Source of the DNA: Sphingomonas naasensis
Lineage (GTDB): Bacteria > Pseudomonadota > Alphaproteobacteria > Sphingomonadales > Sphingomonadaceae
Length of the DNA stretch: 64,000 bases
Direction: 5' to 3'
NCBI RefSeq assembly: GCF_004792695.1
Contig: NZ_SRXU01000006.1
Coordinates: forward strand, 1-64,000
In this document: piece after piece, positions 53,104 through 62,395 of the stretch
Numbering within the stretch: the first letter of the stretch is position 1
Layout: each line of letters opens with the position of its first letter
The notes under the pieces: generated by a model
Database searches by the model: none
The model's input: only the letters and a program-made list of their open reading frames with translations
Told to the model about the DNA's origin: nothing
Made by a program: the position numbers and the translations under genes

Positions 53104-54558
53104 ATGCGCACCGGCAACACCTTCGACGCCCGCGATCACGGCGCACGCGGCGACGGCGTCGCGCTCGATTCCCCGGCGATCAACGCCGCGATCCTCGCCG
53201 CCGAGAAGGCCGGTGGCGGCATGGTGATCCTCCCTCCCGGCGACTATCTCAGCTTCTCGCTGCGCCTGAAGAGCCGCGTCACGCTGGTGCTGGAAGAAGG
53301 CGCGACGCTGATCGCCGCCGAGAAGGGCCCGCTCGGTGCCTATGACCTGCCCGAAGAGCGCGGCCCCCAGCTCTACCAGGATTTCGGCCACAGCCATTGG
53401 CACAACAGCCTGATCTGGGCCGAGCATGCCGAGGATATCGCGATCATCGGCAAGGGCCGGATCCACGGACTCGGCCTTACCCGAAACGGCCCGGGCACGC
53501 CGTGGAGCAAGCAGGCGGGCGAGCGTCCGCTGTCGATGGCAGCGATGCCCGCCGCCGATGTCGGCAAGCTCGAGCGCAATCGCGCGGCGATGCAGGGCAT
53601 GGGCAACAAGGCGATCGCGCTCGCCCATTGCAACCGCGTGAAGCTCGACGGCTTCAGTATCTTCAAGGGCGGCCATTTCGCGTTGCTGGCGAGCGAAGTC
53701 GACGGGCTCGACATCACCGATCTCGCCATCGACACCAACCGCGACGGACTCGACCTCGACTGCGTCCGCAACGCGCGGGTCGAGCGCTGCCGGGTCAACA
53801 CCCCCAATGACGACGCCATCGTGCTCAAGACCAGCCTCGGGCTCGGCCGGCGATCGAATTGCGAGGACATCGCGATCCGCGATTGCACCGTCAGCGGCTA
53901 TGATCTCGGCACGATGCTCGACGGCACCCGCCAGCGCACCCAGCAGCTTTCGCCCGATCGCGACCGCGTCACCGGCCGGATCAAGCTCGGCACCGAGAGC
54001 AACGGCGATTTCCGCCGCATCCGCATCGCCAATTGCCGGTTCGAGCGCAGCCGCGGACTCGCGATGGAGACGGTCGACGGCGGCACGATCGAGGATGTCC
54101 TCGCCGAGAATATCGAGATGGATGACGTCACCACCGCCCCGCTGTTCCTCCGCCTCGGCGCGCGGCTGCGCGGACCCGAAGGGACGCAGCCCGGCGCGAT
54201 GCGCAACATCGAGGTGCGCGGATTGAAGGCGACCGGAATCGATCCGCGCTTCGCCGCGATCCTCGCCGGGCTTCGCGAGCATCCGATCGAATGCGTCCAG
54301 CTGCGCGACATCGACCTCTCGTTCCGTGGCGGTCTCGACGAGGTGCCGGCGAACCCGCCTGAACTGGCCGATGCCTATCCCGAGCCGAGCATGTTCGGCC
54401 CCACCCCCGCCTGGGGCTTCTGGGCACGGCATGTGACGGGGCTCGAAGTCAAGAAACTGCGCCTGTCGCGCGAAGCCGCCGATGCGCGCCCGCCGGTCTT
54501 GCTCGACGATGCGCCTGCGCGCGCCGAGGATGCGCAATATTGGCCTGCCGAGGTTTGA
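53104..54558 (+). CDS. Glycoside hydrolase family 28-type enzyme without signal peptide
   Basis: This 484-residue right-handed beta-helix protein related to polygalacturonases and rhamnogalacturonan hydrolases opens with FDARDHGARGDGVALDSPAI. Active-site-like blocks are TNRDGLDLD, NDDAIVLK and GRIKLGTES. The usual GHG His block is not seen (SGYDLGTM instead), so activity may differ. There is no secretion signal, and the ATG sits at the edge of repeat R5, which supplies its ribosome binding site. It is either a cytoplasmic enzyme or one whose native 5' end was replaced by the repeat. Confidence 0.87.
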   Translation: MRTGNTFDARDHGARGDGVALDSPAINAAILAAEKAGGGMVILPPGDYLSFSLRLKSRVTLVLEEGATLIAAEKGPLGAYDLPEERGPQLYQDFGHSHWHNSLIWAEHAEDIAIIGKGRIHGLGLTRNGPGTPWSKQAGERPLSMAAMPAADVGKLERNRAAMQGMGNKAIALAHCNRVKLDGFSIFKGGHFALLASEVDGLDITDLAIDTNRDGLDLDCVRNARVERCRVNTPNDDAIVLKTSLGLGRRSNCEDIAIRDCTVSGYDLGTMLDGTRQRTQQLSPDRDRVTGRIKLGTESNGDFRRIRIANCRFERSRGLAMETVDGGTIEDVLAENIEMDDVTTAPLFLRLGARLRGPEGTQPGAMRNIEVRGLKATGIDPRFAAILAGLREHPIECVQLRDIDLSFRGGLDEVPANPPELADAYPEPSMFGPTPAWGFWARHVTGLEVKKLRLSREAADARPPVLLDDAPARAEDAQYWPAEV

Positions 54559-54625
54559 CGCCGTCACGCCATTCGACTATCCAAATGTTGCATTACAATC
54601 CCACATAATGGGCTCAGGAGAGGGC

Positions 54626-54943
54626 ATGACGACCACCCACGCATTCAAGATGCAGCTGAAGCCGGGCGTCGTCGACGAATACAAGGCGCGGCACGACGCG
54701 ATCTGGCCCGAGCTTGCCGAGCTTCTCCACCACAGCGGCATCCGCGACTATTCGATCTTCCTCGACGAGGAGACGCTGTCGCTGTTCGCCGTCCTCAAGC
54801 TCACCGACGACAATAGTCGCGAAGCGCTGCCCGAGCATCCGGTGATGAAGAAGTGGTGGGATTACATGGCACCGCTGATGGAAGTCGAACCGGGCAACAA
54901 GCCGAAGGAATGGGCGCTCAAGCCAGTGTTCCACCTCGCATGA
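54626..54943 (+). CDS. rhaM: L-rhamnose mutarotase
   Basis: This 105-residue ferredoxin-like dimer interconverts alpha- and beta-L-rhamnose. The family signature is visible: MQLKPGVVDEYKARHDAIWP with the catalytic His, RDYSIFLDEETLSLFAVLK, and the Trp pair in MKKWWDYMAPLM. ATG 54626 follows CAGGAGAGGG; the upstream extension has no homology. It overlaps the GH35 gene by 4 nt and feeds the rhamnose dehydrogenase. Confidence 0.95.
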   Translation: MTTTHAFKMQLKPGVVDEYKARHDAIWPELAELLHHSGIRDYSIFLDEETLSLFAVLKLTDDNSREALPEHPVMKKWWDYMAPLMEVEPGNKPKEWALKPVFHLA

Positions 54944-57906
54944 TTCGCGCCGCCCTCCTCGCCGCCGCATCGCTGCTCGCGCTCCCCGCCGCCGCGCAGG
55001 AGGCAAGGCAGACCGCCAACTTCAACGCGCCGGTCAAGACCTTCGGCCGCGTCTCCTACGACGCGCGCTCGCTGATGATCGACGGCAAGCGCACGATCAT
55101 CTGGTCGAGCGAGATGCACGCGTTCCGCCTGCCCTCGCCCGATCTGTGGCGCGACGTGCTCCAGAAGATGAAGGCGAGCGGGTTCAACACCGTCGCTTTC
55201 TATTTCGACTGGGGCTTCCACAGCCCCAAAAAGGGCGTCTACGATTTCAGCGGCATCCGCGACATCGATCGCCTGCTGACCATGGCCGAGGAAGAAGGCC
55301 TGTGGGTCATCACTCGCGCCGGCCCCTATGTGAACGCCGAGCTCACCCGCGGCGGCTTCCCCGGCTGGCTGGTCAACCAGCGCGGCCGCGCGCGGACCGA
55401 CGATCCTGAGTACATGGCCGCCGCCGATGAATGGCTGACCAAGGTCGACGCGATCATCGCGCGCCACCAGATCAACGGCGACGGCAAGGGCAATCGCGGC
55501 AACGTCATCCTCCATCAGATCGAGAACGAGCTGGCGCTGACCACCCCGGCGCAGCGCCGCTACATGGATCATCTCCATGCCAAGGTGCGGGCGGACGGGA
55601 TCAATGTGCCGATCTTCCACAACGATCAGGGCCGCAACGGCTATTGGGTGCCCGAGGATAGCAAGGTCGAGAAGACCGTCGCGGGTCCCAACGACATGTA
55701 TGCGTTCGACGGCTATCCCGGCGGCACCTGCACGGTGAACGGCAAGCCCACTCGCGGCAGCGCGGCGCCCGACTGGGGCTATTACGGCCCGGGCGGCGCA
55801 AGAGGCGGCGCCTCGGCCTCGCCCAACACGCCGGGCTTCCTCGCCGAGTTCGGCGGCGGCTGGTTCGATTATTGGGGCTCGAACGGCGGATACGAGTGCA
55901 ACGCGATTCAGCGCGGCAAGCGTTTCCAGCGCGTCTTCTACGGCACCAATCTCGCCAACGGCATCGGCATCCAGAGCTTCTACATGGGCTATGGCGGCAC
56001 CAGCTGGGGCTGGCTCCCCGCGCCGGTGGTGTTCACCAGCTATGATTATGGCGCCGCGCTCTCCGAAGCGCGCGAAGTGCGTCCCAAGGCCGAGGAGCTC
56101 AAGCAGCTCGGCGGGCTGATCGCGGCGGTGCCCGATCTCGCCGGGATGATCCCCGCCGGCCCGGTCGAGATCTCGACCGACAAGATCCAGGTCTATCACA
56201 ACAAGAGCCCCGAGACCGACGCGCGCTTCCTGCTGGTGACGCACAAGCCCTCGAACGGCCAGACCAATGACCGCTTCACCGTCACCGCCGACTTGCCCGA
56301 CGGCCGCTACACGCTGCCGATGCAGCTCGACGGGTTCGACGCCAAGTGGCTGGTCGCGGGCGTCAATCTCAGTGGCCAGCGGCTGGTCTATTCGACCTCG
56401 GAATTGCAGACCTTGGTCAAGCAGGGCGGTCGCGATATCGTCTTGCTCTATGGCCGCGACGGCGAGGCCGGCGAGACCGTGCTGCGCTATGCCAGCGAGC
56501 CCAGAGTGACGGTGCTCGAAGGCGGCGCGACCTCGACCTTCAACACCAATGGCGACCTCAAGCTCAATTACGCCCATCGCGGCCTGACCCGCGTGCGCAT
56601 CACCGGCGGCGGCCGGCCCGATCTGCTGCTCCTCATCGGCGACGAAGCCGAAGGCGCGAAGTTCTGGCACAGCGGCGACGTCCTCGTCCGCGGCCCCGCG
56701 CTGGTCCGCAGCGCCAAGACGAGCAAGGGTAACCTCGCCCTCACCGGCGACACGCGCGAAGCCACCCCGCTCGAAGTCTGGGCACCCGCCAGCGTCCGCA
56801 GCATCACCTGGAACGGCGCGAAGACCGGCTCCGGCGCCACCTTGCCCGGCCCCGCCGACTTCGCCCTGCCCGCGCTCTCCGACTGGCGCGTCGCAGGCGG
56901 CGCGCCCGAGGCCGATCCCGGCTTCGACGACCGCGACTGGGCGAAGATCGACAATCGCGCTTATGCCAGCATCACCGCGCGCGCCGATGGCCAGCCCAAC
57001 ATGCTGATGGACGCCTATGGCTTCCACGAAGGCGATGTCTGGTATCGCGGCCGCTTCGCCGGCACGCCCGACGCCCAGCGGCTCAGGATCCATTACGGCG
57101 CCGGCGGCTCGGGACTGGTGCAGGTGTTCCTCGATGGCAGGCTGATAGGCCAGGACGAGATCCCCGCCGGCCTCCCCCGCCCGCTCACCACCGGCGCGCC
57201 GAGCTTCACCTTGCCCGACGCCGCCCGCGCGCCCGGCGAGCATGTCCTGTCGGTGATGGTCCGCAACAACGGCCACAATTGGGACCTCGACGCCGACGAT
57301 TTCCACAAGGAAGCGCGCGGCATCGTCTCGGCCTCGATCGAGCCGGTCGCCGGGCACAGCTTCTCGGTGCCGATCACGTGGAAGATCAACGGCCGCAGCG
57401 AGGACCTGTTCGATCCGGTCCGCGGCGTGCCCAACAATGGCGGCCTCGATGGCGAGCGCCGCGGCTGGACTCTCCCCGCCTTCGACGACCGGGGCTGGAA
57501 GCCGGCCACCGTCCCCGCCGCGCAGGCCGCGGCCGGCACCAGTTGGTACCGCACCGCCTTCGATCTTGCCGTGCCCAAGGGCCAGGACGCGACGATCGGC
57601 CTCGCCTTCGGTGACACGTCGAAGCCGCGCTCCCCGGTCGCCTATCGCGTGCTGATCTTCGTCAATGGCTGGAACATGGGCCAGTTCATCGCGCATGTCG
57701 GGCCGCAGCGCGTCTTCCCGATCCCCGAGGGAATCCTCAACCATCGCGGCAAGAACCACATCGCGCTCGCGGTGACATCCGACGGCGCACCCGGTAACGC
57801 GCTCGAGCAGGTGAAGCTCGTCACACTCCGCAACGTCCGCGGCGGCATCCCCGTCCGCATGGTCGCTGCACCTTCCGTCCCCTCCGAACTCAAGCAGGTA
57901 GACTAA
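54940..57906 (+). CDS. Exported beta-galactosidase, family GH35
   Basis: This 988-residue multidomain enzyme has a signal peptide to about residue 20 (LPAAAQ) and a TIM barrel: AGPYVNAELTRGGFPGWL, acid/base Glu in LHQIENELAL, and nucleophile Glu in GFLAEFGGGWFDYWG. The C-terminal half contains beta-sandwich domains typical of GH35 (GDVWYRGRFAG, SWYRTAFDL). It likely trims galactose from galactan or arabinogalactan side chains of rhamnogalacturonan-I. It overlaps the GH105 gene by 1 nt. Confidence 0.94.
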   Translation: MIRAALLAAASLLALPAAAQEARQTANFNAPVKTFGRVSYDARSLMIDGKRTIIWSSEMHAFRLPSPDLWRDVLQKMKASGFNTVAFYFDWGFHSPKKGVYDFSGIRDIDRLLTMAEEEGLWVITRAGPYVNAELTRGGFPGWLVNQRGRARTDDPEYMAAADEWLTKVDAIIARHQINGDGKGNRGNVILHQIENELALTTPAQRRYMDHLHAKVRADGINVPIFHNDQGRNGYWVPEDSKVEKTVAGPNDMYAFDGYPGGTCTVNGKPTRGSAAPDWGYYGPGGARGGASASPNTPGFLAEFGGGWFDYWGSNGGYECNAIQRGKRFQRVFYGTNLANGIGIQSFYMGYGGTSWGWLPAPVVFTSYDYGAALSEAREVRPKAEELKQLGGLIAAVPDLAGMIPAGPVEISTDKIQVYHNKSPETDARFLLVTHKPSNGQTNDRFTVTADLPDGRYTLPMQLDGFDAKWLVAGVNLSGQRLVYSTSELQTLVKQGGRDIVLLYGRDGEAGETVLRYASEPRVTVLEGGATSTFNTNGDLKLNYAHRGLTRVRITGGGRPDLLLLIGDEAEGAKFWHSGDVLVRGPALVRSAKTSKGNLALTGDTREATPLEVWAPASVRSITWNGAKTGSGATLPGPADFALPALSDWRVAGGAPEADPGFDDRDWAKIDNRAYASITARADGQPNMLMDAYGFHEGDVWYRGRFAGTPDAQRLRIHYGAGGSGLVQVFLDGRLIGQDEIPAGLPRPLTTGAPSFTLPDAARAPGEHVLSVMVRNNGHNWDLDADDFHKEARGIVSASIEPVAGHSFSVPITWKINGRSEDLFDPVRGVPNNGGLDGERRGWTLPAFDDRGWKPATVPAAQAAAGTSWYRTAFDLAVPKGQDATIGLAFGDTSKPRSPVAYRVLIFVNGWNMGQFIAHVGPQRVFPIPEGILNHRGKNHIALAVTSDGAPGNALEQVKLVTLRNVRGGIPVRMVAAPSVPSELKQVD

Positions 57907-59021
57907 TGGCCGCCCTCACCCACGACATCCCGCGCAGCGAGATCACCAGCAAGATCGACCTGCTGATGGACAATCTCGTCAACATCAAGGACGAGACCGG
58001 CGAGTTCCTCCTCCATCTCGAGGACGGCCGGATCATCGACACCAAGGGCTGGGCCGGCTGGGAATGGACCCACGGCGTCGGGCTGTTCGGCATGTGGCGC
58101 TATTACGAGCAGACCGGCGACGACAAGGCGCTGGCGATCATCAAGCAGTGGTTCGAGGACCGTTTCGAGGAAGGCACGCCGACCAAGAACATCAACACCG
58201 TCGCGCCGTTCATCACGCTCGCCTATCTCTACGAGCAGGAGCCGGACCCGCGCTACATCCCCTATCTCGACACCTGGTGCGAGTGGCTGATGGCCAAAGA
58301 CGGCCTGCCCAAGACCGAGGAAGGCGGCTTCCAGCACATCGTCTATAACGACGAGAATCCCGGCGAGATGTGGGACGACACGCTGATGATGTCGGTGCTG
58401 CCGCTCGCCAAGATCGGCCTGCTGCTCAATCGGCCGCAATATGTCGAGGAGGCCAAGCGCCAATTCCTCGTCCACATCAAATATCTGTTCGACAAGAAGA
58501 CCGGCCTCTGGTTCCACGGCTGGGATTTCAACGGCCGGCACAATTTCGCGGAAGCGCTTTGGGCGCGCGGCAATTGCTGGGTGACAATCGCAATCCCCGA
58601 GATCATCGAGATCCTCGATCTGCCCGAAGGCGATGCCTTCCGTACCTTCCTGATCGACACGCTCGCCGCGCAGGTGAAGACGCTCGCCGAGACGCAGGAT
58701 GCCGAGACCGGCCTGTGGCACACGCTGATCGTCGATCCGACCTCGTATCTCGAGGCATCGGCCACCGCGGGCTTCGCGTACGGCATCCTTAAGGGCGTCC
58801 GGAAGGGCTATCTGCCGCGCCATTACGAGGCGGTCGGCATCAAGGCGGTGAAGGGGGTGCTCGCCAATATCGACGCATCGGGCGAGCTCCAGCAGGTCAG
58901 CTTCGGCACCGCGATGGGCGACACGCTGCAATTCTACAAGGACATCCGCCTCACCTCGATGCCCTATGGCCAGAGCCTCGCGATCTGCGCGCTCGGCGAG
59001 TTCCTGCGGACCTATATCTGA
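57906..59021 (+). CDS. Cytoplasmic unsaturated rhamnogalacturonyl hydrolase (GH105, YteR-like)
   Basis: This 371-residue (alpha/alpha)6 barrel has no signal peptide. The catalytic Asp region is PGEMWDDTLMMSVLPLAKIG, and the substrate-site segments are WEWTHGVGLFGMWRYYEQTG and ALWARGNCWVTIAIPEI. It resembles YteR, which removes unsaturated galacturonate from rhamnogalacturonan disaccharides made by PL11. Stops and starts overlap by 1 nt on both sides. It complements the exported GH105 at 34950. Confidence 0.94.
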   Translation: MAALTHDIPRSEITSKIDLLMDNLVNIKDETGEFLLHLEDGRIIDTKGWAGWEWTHGVGLFGMWRYYEQTGDDKALAIIKQWFEDRFEEGTPTKNINTVAPFITLAYLYEQEPDPRYIPYLDTWCEWLMAKDGLPKTEEGGFQHIVYNDENPGEMWDDTLMMSVLPLAKIGLLLNRPQYVEEAKRQFLVHIKYLFDKKTGLWFHGWDFNGRHNFAEALWARGNCWVTIAIPEIIEILDLPEGDAFRTFLIDTLAAQVKTLAETQDAETGLWHTLIVDPTSYLEASATAGFAYGILKGVRKGYLPRHYEAVGIKAVKGVLANIDASGELQQVSFGTAMGDTLQFYKDIRLTSMPYGQSLAICALGEFLRTYI

Positions 59022-61450
59022 TGGTGCGGGCGGCGCTGCTCCTCTGCTTCGCCGCCCTGCTCTTCCCCCAGTCGGCGCGCGCCCAGCTCGCCGACTGGAT
59101 CGACCCGCGGCCGGGCGCTGCGGGGCTCGACCTCACCGGCGCGCAGGTGGTCACTGCCCCCGGCGACGCCGAGGTGGTCACCCTCGCCGCCGAAGATCTG
59201 CGCCGCGATCTCGCCACCGTCACTGGCAAGGCAAGCGGCGGCAACTCGATCTGGGCCGGTACGATCGGCAAGAACCCGGCGATCGACCGCCTGATCGCAA
59301 GCGGCAAGTTCGACGCAAAGCGCCTCGCGGGCGCATGGGAGAGCTTCGTCATCGCCACGGTCGAGCGCCCCTCTCCCGGCGTCCCCCGCGCGCTGGTCAT
59401 CGTCGGCAGCGATCGTCGCGGCACGGCCTACGGCATCTACGAGCTCAGCCGCGCGATCGGCGTCTCGCCCTGGCATTGGTGGGCCGATGTCACTCCGCTG
59501 CCCCAGCGCAACCTCCACGTCCGCCCCGGCACCCACCGCTTCGGCCCGCCCTCGGTCCAATATCGCGGCATCTTTATCAACGATGAGGATTGGGGGCTCA
59601 CGCCCTGGTCGGCGACCGTGTTCGAGCCGGGAACGCGCGGCATGGGGCCGAAAACCTACGCCAAGGTGTTCGAGCTGCTGCTGCGGCTCAAGGCCAACAC
59701 GCTGTGGCCGGCGATGCACAAGATCTCGCCCGCCTTCAACGCGAACCCCGAGAACGCCAGGCTCGCCGATCGCTATGCCATCGTGATGGGCTCGTCCCAC
59801 GCCGAGCCGATGCTGCGCAACAATGTCGGCGAATGGACCGCCGATACGCACGACTATGATTACGGCAAGAACCCGCAAGGCGTCCGCGCCTATTGGGAGG
59901 AACGCGCGCGCAGCAACGGCCAGTTTGAGAGCATCTGGACGCTCGGCATGCGCGGCATCCACGACAGCGGGATGCAGGGCGCCGCGGACATGCCGACGCG
60001 GAAGCGCTTCCTCGAGAGCATCTTCGCCGATCAGCGCGCGATGCTCGCCCGCCACCTCTCGCCGCAGGTCGAGCGCGTGCCGCAGGTGTTCACCCCGTAC
60101 AAGGAAGTGCTCGACATCTATCGCGACGGGCTGGCCGTGCCCGACGACGTCACGCTGATGTGGCCCGACGACAATTTCGGCTATATCCGCCGCTTCCCGA
60201 CGCCCGCCGAACGCAGGCGCAGCGGCGGCGCGGGGATCTATTACCACCTCTCCTATCTCGGCGCGCCGCTCTCCTATCTGTGGCTGTCGACCACCCCGCC
60301 CGCGCTGATCGCCGAAGAAATGGGCCGCGCGTTCGATCTCGGCGCGAACCGGATGTGGATCGCCAATGTCGGCGACATCAAGCCGGGCGAGCTGGCGACC
60401 GACTATTTCCTGTCGCTCGCCTGGGACGTGCCCGGCACGCGCGCGCTCGGCGTCGCGAAATGGACCGAGCGCTGGGCGGCGGAGAATATCGACGCGTCGC
60501 AGGCCGGGGGAATCGCCGCGATTCTCGCCGAGCATTATCGGCTCAACTTCATCCGGCGTCCCGAGCATCTCCAATGGTGGCTGCCCGGCCAGAAGGCGCG
60601 TCAGAGCCCCTTGTCGATCGCCGAGGCCGATGCGCGGCTGGCCGCCTTCGATCGCAACCTCTGGGCGCTCGGGCCGATCGCCGCCGCTGTCCCGCCGCCG
60701 CGCCAGCCCGCATTGTTCGAGCTGCTCTATTATCCCCTCGGCGCCGCGATCGCGGCGAACCACCGCGTCTTCGCCGCCGAAGCGCATGACCGGCTGCGCG
60801 ACACCGATTTGCCCGCGGCGCTCGCCCGCGCCGCCGAAGCGCGCGAGGCCGATCGGGAGATCGCTGCGCTCACCGCCTCTTATGACAAGCTGGCAAACGG
60901 CAAGTGGCGCGGCTTCCTCGCCCCCGAGCCTGCAGACGGGCAATGGAAGAGCTTCCGTCTCACTCCGCCAGCGCTGCCGACCGCCACGCCGCAGGGGCTC
61001 GCGCCGGCCAAGGTCGCGGCCCCCGCGCCGCCGCGCGACGTTTCCGGAGGCCCGTCGCTCGACTTGCGCACGGTCAGCGGCAGCTGGCGGGTAGTGACCG
61101 GGCTCGGCCGGAACGGTCTGGTGCTGGCATCGCGCACGGCCGCCAGCGTGGTCGGCGCCGCCGCGATCGATCTTCCCGCCGGTCGCTGGCGCGCGACCGT
61201 CGACCTGATCCCGGCCTATGCCGACGCCGACGGCGCTCCACTGCGGCTGATCTTGCGCATCGATGGCAAGGCGTATCCGCTGGAAGCGCCGCGAGAGACC
61301 GGCAACGCGGCCTGGGCGCAGGCCGTGCTCGACAACCGCATCGCAGTCGAGGTGCCCGCCTCGATCGACTCCGGGAACCACCGGATCGAACTGACCGCCG
61401 ATGCTGGTGGCGTGCTGGTGGAAGCGATCCGGTTCGAGATCCACGATTGA
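59021..61450 (+). CDS. Exported GH115-family alpha-glucuronidase-like enzyme
   Basis: This 809-residue protein has a signal peptide (to about residue 22, SARAQ) and a GH115 layout. The N-terminal domain contains VGSDRRGTAYGIYELSRAIG; the barrel contains YRGIFINDEDWGLTPW and LKANTLWPAMHKISPAFN; a helical domain and a C-terminal beta-sandwich (about 690-809) complete it. Family members remove (methyl)glucuronate from xylan, and some act on arabinogalactan. In this pectin context, glucuronidated arabinogalactan is a likely target, which is inference. Last gene of the operon. Confidence 0.92.
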   Translation: MVRAALLLCFAALLFPQSARAQLADWIDPRPGAAGLDLTGAQVVTAPGDAEVVTLAAEDLRRDLATVTGKASGGNSIWAGTIGKNPAIDRLIASGKFDAKRLAGAWESFVIATVERPSPGVPRALVIVGSDRRGTAYGIYELSRAIGVSPWHWWADVTPLPQRNLHVRPGTHRFGPPSVQYRGIFINDEDWGLTPWSATVFEPGTRGMGPKTYAKVFELLLRLKANTLWPAMHKISPAFNANPENARLADRYAIVMGSSHAEPMLRNNVGEWTADTHDYDYGKNPQGVRAYWEERARSNGQFESIWTLGMRGIHDSGMQGAADMPTRKRFLESIFADQRAMLARHLSPQVERVPQVFTPYKEVLDIYRDGLAVPDDVTLMWPDDNFGYIRRFPTPAERRRSGGAGIYYHLSYLGAPLSYLWLSTTPPALIAEEMGRAFDLGANRMWIANVGDIKPGELATDYFLSLAWDVPGTRALGVAKWTERWAAENIDASQAGGIAAILAEHYRLNFIRRPEHLQWWLPGQKARQSPLSIAEADARLAAFDRNLWALGPIAAAVPPPRQPALFELLYYPLGAAIAANHRVFAAEAHDRLRDTDLPAALARAAEAREADREIAALTASYDKLANGKWRGFLAPEPADGQWKSFRLTPPALPTATPQGLAPAKVAAPAPPRDVSGGPSLDLRTVSGSWRVVTGLGRNGLVLASRTAASVVGAAAIDLPAGRWRATVDLIPAYADADGAPLRLILRIDGKAYPLEAPRETGNAAWAQAVLDNRIAVEVPASIDSGNHRIELTADAGGVLVEAIRFEIHD

Positions 61451-61469
61451 CCGGCGACGCCCGTCGCGT

Positions 61470-61760
61470 TCACCAGACCATCAGCCCGATCGCGATACCG
61501 CCCTGGACCGCCACGATCAGCAGAAGATAGGTGGAGAAAGGCTCCTTGCGGGTCTTGTGGCGAAACATCCGCCGCGCCGCCAACGCGCCCGGCGACCCGC
61601 CCAGCAGCGCCAACCCCAGAAGATCGGCTTCGCGTATCCGGCGCGCGCCGGCGATTGCGCGGCGCTTGTCGTGCCAGAAGCATCCCATCGTCCAGAGGTT
61701 GATGCTCAGGACCCAGCCAAGAGCGATTGCGAACATCGGATCAATCTGCACCGCAGACAA
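61470..61760 (-). CDS. DUF1294 small membrane protein
   Basis: This 96-residue protein has three hydrophobic segments (about 10-27, 45-60, 75-93) and the DUF1294 pattern: DKRRAIAGARRIREADLL, LGGSPGALAARRMFRHKTRK and the following PFSTYLLLI. Function unknown. It is convergent with the GH115 gene, 19 nt apart, and is unlikely to belong to the sugar locus. Confidence 0.87.
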   Translation of the reverse strand: MSAVQIDPMFAIALGWVLSINLWTMGCFWHDKRRAIAGARRIREADLLGLALLGGSPGALAARRMFRHKTRKEPFSTYLLLIVAVQGGIAIGLMVW

Positions 61761-61828
61761 TTACGCATTCCTTGCCGACGCATCGCCGATCCCCGGGGAG
61801 CCGGCAAGACACGGGAATTGGCCGGGCG

Positions 61829-62278
61829 CTACGGCTTGGGCTGCCACAGCTCGATCTTGGTGCCGTCCGGATCGAGGATCCATGCGAACTTGCCGCTCGG
61901 ATCGCTATCGTCGCGCTTGAGGATCGCGACGCCCTTCGCCTTCAGCCGCGCGATGAACGCGTCCATGTCGTCGACGGTGAAGTTGAGCATGAACTCGCGC
62001 GGAGACGGGTCCATATAGTGCGTGTCCTGCTTGAACCCGCGCCACACGACCGCCTCGGGATGGCCGGGCGCATCATAGCGCAGCATCGCGAAGCCGACGC
62101 TCTCCACCGGGATGCCGAGCACGTCGCGATACCAGGCGGCGAGCGCCTTCGGATCCTTGCTCTTGACGAACACCCCGCCCACGCCGGTGACATGCCCGGC
62201 CTGTTGCGCATTCGCCGGCACCGCGACCAGCGTCAAAACCATTGCGATTCCCGCGCCAGCCCATCGCGCCTTGCGCAT
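61829..62278 (-). CDS. VOC-superfamily (glyoxalase-like) protein with signal peptide
   Basis: This 149-residue protein has signal peptide MRKARWAGAGIAMVLTLVAV plus PANA, then one vicinal-oxygen-chelate domain: VFVKSKDPKALAAWYRDVLG and FAWILDPDGTKIELWQP. The VOC fold is usually cytoplasmic, so export is unusual. Substrate unknown. Possible metal ligands are His in the GHVTG segment and the late Glu. Confidence 0.88.
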   Translation of the reverse strand: MRKARWAGAGIAMVLTLVAVPANAQQAGHVTGVGGVFVKSKDPKALAAWYRDVLGIPVESVGFAMLRYDAPGHPEAVVWRGFKQDTHYMDPSPREFMLNFTVDDMDAFIARLKAKGVAILKRDDSDPSGKFAWILDPDGTKIELWQPKP

Positions 62279-62395
62279 GACGATCTCCCCATTGTCGAAC
62301 GGCCTTGTCTAGCACGGACCGGCGCGCGCGCGAGCCGCCTCGCAAGCCATCGTTAAGATGTCAGAGCGAGTATCGCCGGGAACGGGAGGGCAACC

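Noticed and set aside
54862..57759. A 965-codon minus-strand frame opposite GH35
   Set aside because: The product has no fold-like pattern, while the plus strand has GH35 catalytic motifs, a signal peptide and tight operon overlaps.
59012..61444. An 810-codon minus-strand frame opposite GH115
   Set aside because: Same reason: GC-driven antisense frame without motifs. The plus frame is a full-length GH115.
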